The notes beneath the pieces were generated by a model that did no database searches, had not been told where the DNA came from, and was given only the letters and a program-made list of their open reading frames with translations. The position numbers and the translations under genes are program-made. A stretch of 27,731 bases of DNA from Acetobacteraceae bacterium UBA6159 (GTDB taxonomy: Bacteria; Pseudomonadota; Alphaproteobacteria; Acetobacterales; Acetobacteraceae): the NCBI GenBank assembly GCA_002422345.1, contig DIUL01000107.1, positions 461-28,191 of the forward strand, written 5' to 3'. Shown in pieces: positions 21,764 through 27,731 of the stretch (position 1 is the first letter of the stretch; every line of letters begins with the position of its first letter).

Positions 21764-22513
21764 TTATCCGGGACTGGTCCTCGGCGGGCCGATCTCGGGC
21801 GGCAGGATCATGGACTTGCCCGGGCCGAGGACCTGGTCGGGCCAAATGCTCATGCCCCAGGGGTCACCGGGGGGCGGGATGGACCAGGGGGCGAAGTGCA
21901 GCGCCGGGGGCACCATGAAGCCTCGGCGGTTCGGCTTTCTCTCGGTGCATGGGGTCTTTCCCGATGCCAAAACCTGCTGGACGTGATGCCGAACCTCCTC
22001 GCGGGGGTCGAGGCGGAAGTCCTCGGGGCGGAGCCTGGGCTCCGCGCTCTCGGTGCATGGGGTTTTGGGCGATGCGTTTTCGAGCTGGCGGGCTTCGAGG
22101 TCGTCGCACAGGCGCTGAATCGCGGCGCGCACCGGCGGCGGAACGTCGGGCGGATCGGGCAGCGGCGGCAGTTGCGCGAGTTCGCGCATCCAGAGTGGCC
22201 AGGGCAAGCGGGATTTCGACAGCAGGACCATGAGGCGGCCGCGTTCGAGGATGCGCGCGACGTGCAGGTCGAAGGCGTCGGGCACGTGCTTGATGTGGAA
22301 CCCGTGGATGGTGTGGGCGTCGCGGAGGCGTTGGAGACCGGCCTGGGTGCGGGGGCCGGTGGAGGCACCGCCATGCATGCGGCACCGTCCATTGGTCATG
22401 GCGGGGGAGCGGCAGGGGAGACCCACCCGGGTTCGGCAGGCGGCTCCGCAACGGGGGGCGTTGTTGGGGTTGCCGCGCGGGTTACCGTTGCGGAGGAGGG
22501 CCGGTTCGTTCAT
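21764..22513 (-). CDS. HGGxSTG-motif protein of unknown function
   Basis: The 249-residue soluble protein has an N-terminal motif block (20-65). Cys22, Cys26, Cys34, Cys44 and His47 are spaced as in a small zinc-binding module (CGAACRTRVGLPC, then NGRCRMHGGASTGPRT), and GLQRLRDAHTIHGFH follows. The HGGxSTG signature is widespread in Alphaproteobacteria and some phages; its function is unknown, with nucleic-acid binding a reasonable guess. The rest is Pro/Arg-rich with little predicted structure and holds the hexapeptide KTPCTE twice (150-155 and 186-191), coming from a repeated DNA element (21939-22075). There is no clear ribosome-binding site; the ATG follows an A-run. Codon bias and Pro/Arg content look looser than in the neighbours. 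Confidence 0.75.
   Translation of the reverse strand: MNEPALLRNGNPRGNPNNAPRCGAACRTRVGLPCRSPAMTNGRCRMHGGASTGPRTQAGLQRLRDAHTIHGFHIKHVPDAFDLHVARILERGRLMVLLSKSRLPWPLWMRELAQLPPLPDPPDVPPPVRAAIQRLCDDLEARQLENASPKTPCTESAEPRLRPEDFRLDPREEVRHHVQQVLASGKTPCTERKPNRRGFMVPPALHFAPWSIPPPGDPWGMSIWPDQVLGPGKSMILPPEIGPPRTSPG
21939..22075. repeat. Intragenic in-frame direct repeat (two 29-bp copies)
   Basis: The copies span 21939-21967 and 22047-22075, exactly 108 bases apart, so both read in the same frame of the HGGxSTG gene. The first 17 bases (CTCTCGGTGCATGGGGT) and the last six (CGATGC) are identical; two of the six between also match, giving 25 of 29. Both encode KTPCTE on the minus strand. The flanks are not alike, which argues against a simple tandem duplication of the whole segment. 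Confidence 0.75.
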
Positions 22514-22709
22514 TTTTTGTTCTTAGACGATGGCGGGGGTTTGAGGCAAGGATTGGGTGGAGGTTCTGTCCTCCCCGGGTGCGTGTTCGCCGGGGCTTGG
22601 TTCGTCGTGGTCAGCCGCGCACCCGATCACCACCCGGGACCACCGGCGGCTCCTGCATTCACAGGACAATGCGCGCCGGCTTCAAATTCATTCTTTTCAT
22701 TGCGTATTC

Positions 22710-22744
22710 TTGTCATGATTTTCATTATACTATCAGAATATAAA
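22710..22744 (+). promoter_or_regulatory. AT-rich promoter-like region
   Basis: TTGTCA (22710-22715; 5 of 6 consensus matches), an 18-base spacer and CAGAAT (22734-22739; 4 of 6) form the best-spaced pair. TATACT (22726-22731) and TATAAA (22739-22744) are each 5 of 6 to the -10 consensus but lack a -35 at the right distance. Transcription would start near 22746. Confidence 0.35.
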
Positions 22745-22745
22745 G

Positions 22746-22905
22746 ATCGTTGCGACGACACCATCGTATCGCAACCAAACGTACGGTGCACGTGGTTACG
22801 TTGGCCCGATTTCCGTATTGCGGCACTGCAACAACACGGCTAAATGTTCCGTAACCAGCTGCGTGTCACTCAGTTTGTCCTGCATTCGCGATGCACTCTT
22901 TTTTT
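22746..22905 (+). ncRNA. Candidate small RNA or terminated leader (about 160 nt)
   Basis: The interval is bounded by the promoter-like region upstream and the hairpin-plus-T-run at 22881-22905. Inside are a stem GTTGCGA/TCGCAAC with an extra inner CGA/TCG pairing (22749-22775) and a long-range 8-bp pair TGGTTACG/CGTAACCA (22793-22800 with 22850-22857). It matches no RNA family I recognise. It could be a free small RNA, or the attenuated leader of the Hint-domain gene 192 bases further on. The evidence is structural only. Confidence 0.25.
22881..22905 (+). terminator. Short hairpin followed by seven T residues
   Basis: TGCAT/ATGCA stem with the loop TCGCG (22881-22895), three bases, then TTTTTTT (22899-22905). 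The stem is short for an intrinsic terminator, but a run of seven T is rare in DNA this GC-rich. It lies outside any gene, before the Hint-domain gene. Confidence 0.4.
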
Positions 22906-23013
22906 GGTCTCGGCATGCAATGATGTCGCTTCGGTGGCCAGCACTGCAATCCCTGGTCAACCGCGTGATGCATCGACACGGCAGAATGTGACCGCCGCCA
23001 GGATTTCAGGGCC

Positions 23014-23076
23014 AGGGCCAAGGCGTCCTTCGGCCCTTTCGGCTGGACGAGCTAACCGCCGACGCTAAGGCGTTGG
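23014..23076 (+). other. Two leader hairpins in front of the Hint-domain gene
   Basis: The first (23014-23037) pairs AGGGCCAAGG with CCTT and GGCCCT across the loop CGT, with one bulged C, and runs into TTT at 23037-23039. The second (23059-23076) pairs CCGACGC with GCGTTGG across TAAG. Neither covers the ribosome-binding site at 23087-23091. A role in attenuation or message stability is possible. Confidence 0.4.
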
Positions 23077-23097
23077 TGATCGGAACAGGAGCGCGAA

Positions 23098-25077
23098 ATG
23101 GCAAACATCAACTGGAAAAACGCTACGTCGGGCACCTGGGATGCGTCTGATGGGACCGTTTGGGACGCGGGCATCGTGCCCGGCAGTGGAGACGTTGCGG
23201 CCCTCAGCGTGCTTGGCACCTACACAGTCACTCTGGCAACGGACGCCACGATCCAGTCGCTCGTCCTGGGCGGACCTGGCGCGACTGTCAGCCTTGCCTT
23301 CGATGCCACCGCGGCTCGAACCCTGACCGTGACGAGCGGCAGCCTGTTCCTCAACGATGGCAGCAAGATCACCATCGGCGCGGCAAGCGGCCAGTCGATC
23401 GTGGCTGACATCGAGATTGAGCCCAACACGCTCATCGACATGCTCGCGGCCAATGCCGCCACAATCACAACCCAGTCAACCGGCCTGTTCATGCAGGGCG
23501 GCACCATTGCAATGGGGCACGCCGACGACCTCATTGATGCCACCAAGGGAGGCATTGCCTTCGATGGTGGCGGGACCATCGCCGGCCAGGGTGATATCAC
23601 GGGGGCCATCTCTGGTAACGGCGGACTGATCTCCGCCGGCGACAATGTCCGGATCGACATCAACAGCGCCGACATAGCGGGATCCAACACCCTGCAGATT
23701 GGCAACGGTGGCACGATTGGCGTCGTGGATACGACGATCGGCGCGACGAACATCACGTTTACCGGCGCGACCGGAAAATTTGAGGTGATGACAGCAAGCG
23801 ATCTGGTGACCACCGGTACGATCAGCGGCATGCAGGTCGGCAGCGGGAAGAACACCGCCACCACGACCATTTCGTTTACTGGCTTCACCATCAAGTCCGC
23901 CAAGTTCGACAGCACCAAAGATCAACTGACCATCGTCGATGCCGCCGATGACAGCCAGACGACGCTGCAGCTTTCTGACTATGGCAGCGGGACCTTCGCC
24001 AACTGGACCGGCGGCACCCTCTTCCTGACCGACACGGTCTGCTACGCGGCTGGGACGCGAATCCTGACCGAACATGGCGACGTCATGGTGGAAGACCTCC
24101 GCCCGGGCGATCAGGTTGTCGTGCTGGACGGCGACACGCGCAGCCTGTTGCCGGTTACCTGGATCGGAACCCGCCACGTCGACCTCGCCAGCCACCCGCG
24201 CGCGGAACTGGTCGCTCCGGTGCGCATCGCCAAGGGTGCGTTCGCCGCGAACATTCCTGCACGCGACCTCCTGGTTTCTCCGCCCCACGCCATCCGCGTC
24301 GATGACCACCTGATCCCGGCAAAGCTATTGGTCAACGGGATGACGATCACCCGCGACAGCAGTCTGGCATCCGTGACCTACTTCCACGTGGAGCTGGAGC
24401 GTCACGCGGTGATCCTTGCCGAAGGACTGCCGGCGGAATCGTATCTCGACACCGGCAATCGTGCGTTCTTCAGCAATGCCGCGATCTCGACCCTGCGCGA
24501 TGCGGTATATCACGTCGATGATGCCCAGCGAATCTGGCAAGAGCAGGCGTGTCTGCCGCTCATGGACTCTCATCGGGACGTGCGCCCATCGTGGGAAGCA
24601 CTGGCGGAACGCGCCCTGGCTCTGGGCCACGCCCGGCCGTCCGTGACAACAACCGTCGACCCCGATCTGCATTTGCGCGTTGACGGACGGCGGATCGATC
24701 CGATCACCGTGACCGGTCGTGTCTATCGCTTCGTCCTGCCCGGCGCGGCGCGTGACATTCGACTGATCTCCCGCAGTACGGCGCCATCCGACGTTTGTGG
24801 ATGGCATGATGACGACCGGACATTGGGCGTCGCCCTGCGCAGCCTGACCATGATCAGCCGTGACGGTGAGGCGCAGGTACTGGCCGCGGATTGTCCGATG
24901 CTGACCGATGGCTGGCACGCGCCGGAACGCGACGGAACATCGATCTGGCGATGGACGACCGGCGATGCCGCGCTGGCTGTCAGCGGGCTCGCGGATGCGC
25001 GCATTCTGGACATCAGGGTCGCCGACACAGCGACGTATATCACGGGAAAGGCCGAGCCGGCTCGTTTGGCTGCCTGA
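23098..25077 (+). CDS. Hint-domain (Hedgehog/intein type) protein with beta-rich N-terminus
   Basis: The 659-residue protein is in three parts. Residues 1-310 are Gly/Thr/Asn-rich, repetitive and beta-helix-like, opening with W-G-T-W and GDVAALSVLGTYTVTL, as in large exported adhesin-like proteins. Residues 312-460 form a Hint_2-type domain: Cys315 (VCYAAGTRI), EDLRPGDQVVVLDGD, SPPHAI (His397), IPAKLLVNG and FHVELERHAVILAEGLPAESYLDTGNR split across 429-455. Residues 520-648 form a separate beta-rich domain (SRSTAPSDV, DDRTLGVAL, LTDGWHAPE, IWRWTTGDAALAV) of unknown role, a pattern I associate with Acetobacteraceae surface and glycan-related proteins. Hint domains can cut their own backbone at the leading Cys. 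There is no signal peptide, so export, if any, uses another route. AGGAG sits six bases before the ATG. Confidence 0.85.
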   Translation: MANINWKNATSGTWDASDGTVWDAGIVPGSGDVAALSVLGTYTVTLATDATIQSLVLGGPGATVSLAFDATAARTLTVTSGSLFLNDGSKITIGAASGQSIVADIEIEPNTLIDMLAANAATITTQSTGLFMQGGTIAMGHADDLIDATKGGIAFDGGGTIAGQGDITGAISGNGGLISAGDNVRIDINSADIAGSNTLQIGNGGTIGVVDTTIGATNITFTGATGKFEVMTASDLVTTGTISGMQVGSGKNTATTTISFTGFTIKSAKFDSTKDQLTIVDAADDSQTTLQLSDYGSGTFANWTGGTLFLTDTVCYAAGTRILTEHGDVMVEDLRPGDQVVVLDGDTRSLLPVTWIGTRHVDLASHPRAELVAPVRIAKGAFAANIPARDLLVSPPHAIRVDDHLIPAKLLVNGMTITRDSSLASVTYFHVELERHAVILAEGLPAESYLDTGNRAFFSNAAISTLRDAVYHVDDAQRIWQEQACLPLMDSHRDVRPSWEALAERALALGHARPSVTTTVDPDLHLRVDGRRIDPITVTGRVYRFVLPGAARDIRLISRSTAPSDVCGWHDDDRTLGVALRSLTMISRDGEAQVLAADCPMLTDGWHAPERDGTSIWRWTTGDAALAVSGLADARILDIRVADTATYITGKAEPARLAA

Positions 25078-25090
25078 GCGGCGCCCTCTG

Positions 25091-25130
25091 TGTTCCGGCA
25101 CCCGGTGGTGATCCCGCGGTGTCGGAAACA
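25091..25130 (+). terminator. Hairpin behind the Hint-domain gene
   Basis: TGTTCCGGCACC (25091-25102) pairs with GGTGTCGGAAACA (25118-25130): 12 pairs with one G·T and one bulged A, loop of 15. It starts 14 bases after the TGA stop. No T-run follows. It lies between convergent genes and may act in both directions. Confidence 0.5.
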
Positions 25131-25188
25131 GCGAGTGATGTTGGGGGAGCGGGTTGGGGCGTTGCTCTCCCCGACGACGGGCTGACCC

Positions 25189-27690
25189 CTACCCCACCAA
25201 CCGCTCGTCCTCATCCATCCCCACGCTCCGCGCCACCGGCAGCATCGCGAAGTACCGCCGGGACACCCGATCCGACAACTCCCCGATCGCCGCCTCCAAC
25301 GCCCGCAGCCGAGGCGGCAGATAAGCCGCCGCCACGTTCTGGTCCCGCGCCGCCAGCACGTCGCGGATGATCGCGGATGCCTCCTGCGACAGCGGATCAA
25401 GCGCGCTCACCAGGCTGTCGCCATCCTCCGACAGCCCGCGCAGCAGGTCGCGGATCGCACTCAATTGAAACGCCAGGCCCCGCGGATTGCCCTCATCCGC
25501 CAGCATCAAATCCAGCGCCGGGGCCGGTTGCAGCACGGCCAGATACCGGGCGCGGTAGGTGATCACCGAGTCCCGCAGTTCCAGCGCCAGCCTCAGCCCG
25601 ACCTCGATCCGCCCGGGCTGGGTCGCCGCATGCGGCTGGTCCAGCACCTGCGCGACCTGGGACAGGATGGCCTGCGCCCGCTCGATCCGCCGGCCGAAAT
25701 CCAGGAACAGCCGGCCGCCGCCGCGCACCATGTTCTCGGCCGCCAGCCCCGCGACGGCCGCGGCGAATTCCAGCACCCGGCTGGTCAGCAAGGATGCCTG
25801 TTCCAGTGCGCGCGGGTCGGCGTCGGGCGGCAGCAGCCGCATCGCCTCCCCCAGTTCGCGGCGGAAGCGGGACAGGACGGCGTGGACCTCGCCCGTCAGC
25901 CGGTCGCGCAATTGGTCCACCTGGCCCGAGACACGGCCCATCAGCGCCCGCATACCACCCTGGCCGGCGGCCGGCGTGCGGAAGGCGCGCATCACGGCGC
26001 TGGCGACCATGCTGCCGCTCAGGACCGTCGCGTCCTCCCGCTGCATCATCCCGGCGGTGCTCAGGCACGCGGACAGCAACTGCATCTCGGCCAGTTCGCG
26101 GGGGGATGGGGAGGGCCGCAGCAGCCGCGTGATCATCGCCCGTTGCAGCCGAGCGGCTTCCTCCATCCGCTCCAGATACCGTCCGAACCAATAAAAATTA
26201 TCCGCGACCCGGCTCGGCAGGTCCCCCGCGGTGCGGCGGATGGCCAGGGTGGGGGTGGCGAGGCCGAAGCCGGATTGCAGCGGCACGGCTTCGTCGGCGA
26301 TCACCCAGACATCCTTGGACACGGCGTCGCGCGGCAGGCGGGCGGCGAGGGCGTCTTCCTCCGACAGCACGCGGGCCAGGCCACCGGGCAGCGCGCGCCA
26401 TTCGGTGCCGTCAAAGGCGAGGAACATCCGCAGCGCGACGGGCCGCGGTTCCAGCCCGTTGGGGCCGAGACAGGGCGCGACGGAGGGCGTGGGCGCCACG
26501 GCGGCGGCATAGCGGGCGGGGTGCGCGGCCATGCGGGCGGCGAGGGCGGCCCGCTCCTCGGTCGACAGCAGCGTGGGGCGCACGGGCGCGGCGGAGCCGT
26601 CGGTGGCGGGGCGGATGATCCAGCCTTCCAGGTCACGCAGCACGGTGCGGACGACCGCGCCTTCGCCCAACCAGACGGTGGCCTGGGAGGGCATGCGAAG
26701 GTCCTCCCCCAACAGGCGGCGGGCGAGGGCCGGCAGGAAGGCGGCGATGCCAGGCGCTTCCACGAGGGCGGAACCGACGTCGTTGACGACCCGGACCGTG
26801 CCGGCGCGGACGGCTTCCAGCAAGCCGGGCGTGCCGCCATGGCCGTTCAGCTCCAGCGGATCGGCGTGGTCCCCGCGCATCCGGCGGAACAGCACCCCGA
26901 TCCGTTGCAGGCCACGCAGTGTCTTGAGGAAGACGTGCCCGCCGCGGATGGTCAGGTCGCCGCCTTCCACCAGGCCGATCGAGAACTCGCGGGAGAGCAG
27001 CACATGCTCGAACCACAGCGGGTCCTGGTGGCCGGGCGTCAGCAGGGCCACACCCGCGTCATCGGCGGGGGACAGCGCCTGGAGGCTGTCGGCGCATTGC
27101 TCCAGGAACGGGCGCAGCGGGCGGATCTTCTGGGACTGGAACAGCTCCGGCACGACGCGGGAGAGGATGCGGCGGTTTTCCAGCGCGTAGCCGATGCCGG
27201 ACGCCTGGCTGGTGTGGTCCGCCAGCACGCGCCAGGCCCCGTCAGGGCCGCGCAGCAGGTCGGCGGCGTAGAAATGCAGATGCCGGTCGTGGCGGCGGAT
27301 TTCGGAGGAACGGCAGGGGCGGAGGAACTGCGGATTGCCGAACACCAGGTCGGTGGGCAGCAGCCCCTCGGCCAGCAGGTCCTGCGGGCCATACAGGTCG
27401 CGCAGGATCGCTTCGAGCAGCCGGGCGCGCTGACCGAGGCCAGCTTCCAGACCAGCGAACTCGGCGGCGGAGAGGGGCAGCGGGACGGGATCGCAGCGCC
27501 AGTTGGTCGGCTGGTCGCCGGGGAGCATGGCGGTGATGCCTTCCTCCACGAAGGCCCGCTCGAGCATGGCAGCGCGGGTGCCCAGCGCCTCCCGCCCCAT
27601 GCCGAACATGGCGCCCATGATGCCGCGCCAATGCTGCTTGGCATTGCCGTGGCCGTCGGCCATTTCGTCGAGGGGTTGGTCGTCGCTCAT
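25189..27690 (-). CDS. Circularly permuted ATP-grasp domain fused to an alpha-E domain
   Basis: The 833-residue cytoplasmic protein has two parts. Residues about 25-485 form a circularly permuted ATP-grasp type 2 domain (LRDLYGPQDLLAEGLLPTDLV; HFYAADLLRGPDGAWRVLADHT; VRVVNDVGSALVEAPGIAAFLP; near the end ALRMFLAFDGTEWRALPGGLARV). Residues about 490-805 form an all-helical alpha-E domain opening with LPSRVADNFYWFGRYLERMEE. In most bacteria these are two adjacent genes in a cluster with a transglutaminase-like protease and sometimes a proteasome-like peptidase, proposed to make or cut peptide-like bonds. The substrate is unknown. The fused form guarantees equal amounts. The gene is complete; the ATG at 27690 has only a weak GCAGG upstream. 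Any cluster partners would lie beyond the window end. Confidence 0.93.
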   Translation of the reverse strand: MSDDQPLDEMADGHGNAKQHWRGIMGAMFGMGREALGTRAAMLERAFVEEGITAMLPGDQPTNWRCDPVPLPLSAAEFAGLEAGLGQRARLLEAILRDLYGPQDLLAEGLLPTDLVFGNPQFLRPCRSSEIRRHDRHLHFYAADLLRGPDGAWRVLADHTSQASGIGYALENRRILSRVVPELFQSQKIRPLRPFLEQCADSLQALSPADDAGVALLTPGHQDPLWFEHVLLSREFSIGLVEGGDLTIRGGHVFLKTLRGLQRIGVLFRRMRGDHADPLELNGHGGTPGLLEAVRAGTVRVVNDVGSALVEAPGIAAFLPALARRLLGEDLRMPSQATVWLGEGAVVRTVLRDLEGWIIRPATDGSAAPVRPTLLSTEERAALAARMAAHPARYAAAVAPTPSVAPCLGPNGLEPRPVALRMFLAFDGTEWRALPGGLARVLSEEDALAARLPRDAVSKDVWVIADEAVPLQSGFGLATPTLAIRRTAGDLPSRVADNFYWFGRYLERMEEAARLQRAMITRLLRPSPSPRELAEMQLLSACLSTAGMMQREDATVLSGSMVASAVMRAFRTPAAGQGGMRALMGRVSGQVDQLRDRLTGEVHAVLSRFRRELGEAMRLLPPDADPRALEQASLLTSRVLEFAAAVAGLAAENMVRGGGRLFLDFGRRIERAQAILSQVAQVLDQPHAATQPGRIEVGLRLALELRDSVITYRARYLAVLQPAPALDLMLADEGNPRGLAFQLSAIRDLLRGLSEDGDSLVSALDPLSQEASAIIRDVLAARDQNVAAAYLPPRLRALEAAIGELSDRVSRRYFAMLPVARSVGMDEDERLVG

Positions 27691-27731
27691 GGGCCTGCGC
27701 CGGCCGAACCAACGCCCCCTCCCCCCTTGAG

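Larger units (their letters stand above)
22514..23097. other. 584-base non-coding interval, partly AT-rich and rich in inverted repeats
   Basis: I see no convincing gene here. Frames that cross it are antisense run-ons or lack a ribosome-binding site and family features. The first third (22514-22680) is GC-rich and probably holds the promoter of the minus-strand HGGxSTG gene. Bases 22681-22745 are strikingly AT-rich for this genome. Further on lie inverted repeats at 22749-22775 (GTTGCGA/TCGCAAC) and 22793-22857 (TGGTTACG/CGTAACCA), and a hairpin with T-run at 22881-22905. Two more hairpins lie at 23014-23037 and 23059-23076. The last ends 10 bases before AGGAG (23087-23091), the ribosome-binding site of the Hint-domain gene. 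Confidence 0.7.

Noticed and set aside
21896..22843. 315-codon plus-strand frame opposite the HGGxSTG gene
   Set aside because: No ribosome-binding site or family. The HGGxSTG motif on the other strand decides, though this gene pair deserves less certainty than the rest.
22844..23068. 74-codon frame in the non-coding interval
   Set aside because: No ribosome-binding site, mixed composition, and it runs through the T-run and a strong hairpin; more likely untranslated.
1..27731. In-frame UGA selenocysteine codons, given selA/selC nearby
   Set aside because: All TGA stops of the genes here are followed by overlapping starts, hairpins or non-homologous sequence; no gene looks truncated at a TGA.
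1..27731. CRISPR array or insertion sequence
   Set aside because: No regularly spaced repeats, no transposase-like frame and no paired terminal inverted repeats were seen.

Overview
The window is high-GC, densely coded bacterial chromosome. Gene content points to an alphaproteobacterium, most likely of the Acetobacteraceae (Roseomonas-like lineages). The pointers are a Bug/TctC-type receptor, an HGGxSTG protein, a Hint-domain protein with a characteristic C-terminal extension, a CP-ATP-grasp/alpha-E fusion, and OmpA-like barrels with alanine/proline linkers. The taxonomic call is inference from gene families, not from a marker gene. I see no transposase, integrase, phage module or CRISPR array.

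Layout. Positions 1-2029 hold the tail of an unidentified gene, two hairpins, a DUF6065-like protein and, convergent to it, the DNA-alkylation repair regulator Ada. Positions 2088-4392 hold two tandem OmpA-family outer-membrane proteins, separated by a clear intrinsic terminator. Positions 4621-6086 hold the selenocysteine pair selC (tRNA-Sec) and selA. Positions 6202-7179 hold a Tat-exported TctC-type binding protein. Positions 7225-12813 look like one catabolic or transport unit on the minus strand: SMP-30/gluconolactonase-like enzyme, dppBCDF-type ABC importer without its binding protein, and a ThuA-like protein. Positions 12957-13982 hold a periplasmic ankyrin-like protein, a 75-residue hypothetical protein and tRNA-Gln(CUG).

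Positions 14058-17437 are a complete, translationally coupled dTDP-L-rhamnose operon (rfbBACD) on the minus strand, with the fluoride channel gene crcB just upstream. Divergent from crcB, positions 18067-20214 carry MarR regulator, EmrA/HlyD-like membrane fusion protein and flavodoxin-like protein. A two-subunit CoA-transferase follows (20299-21710). Positions 21764-22513 (minus) encode an HGGxSTG protein with an internal DNA repeat. After a 584-base non-coding, partly AT-rich and hairpin-rich stretch comes a 659-residue Hint-domain protein (23098-25077). The window ends with a circularly permuted ATP-grasp/alpha-E fusion (25189-27690, minus).

How the parts work together. rfbBACD makes dTDP-L-rhamnose for cell-surface glycans. 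selA and selC supply selenocysteinyl-tRNA, implying selenoproteins elsewhere in the genome. The ABC importer with its flanking lactonase-like and ThuA-like genes suggests uptake and breakdown of a sugar-derived compound rather than plain peptide uptake. The best candidate for something undescribed is the structured non-coding interval 22514-23097. It has promoter-like hexamers, nested inverted repeats and a hairpin followed by seven T residues, consistent with a roughly 160-nt small RNA or a regulatory leader of the Hint-domain gene.
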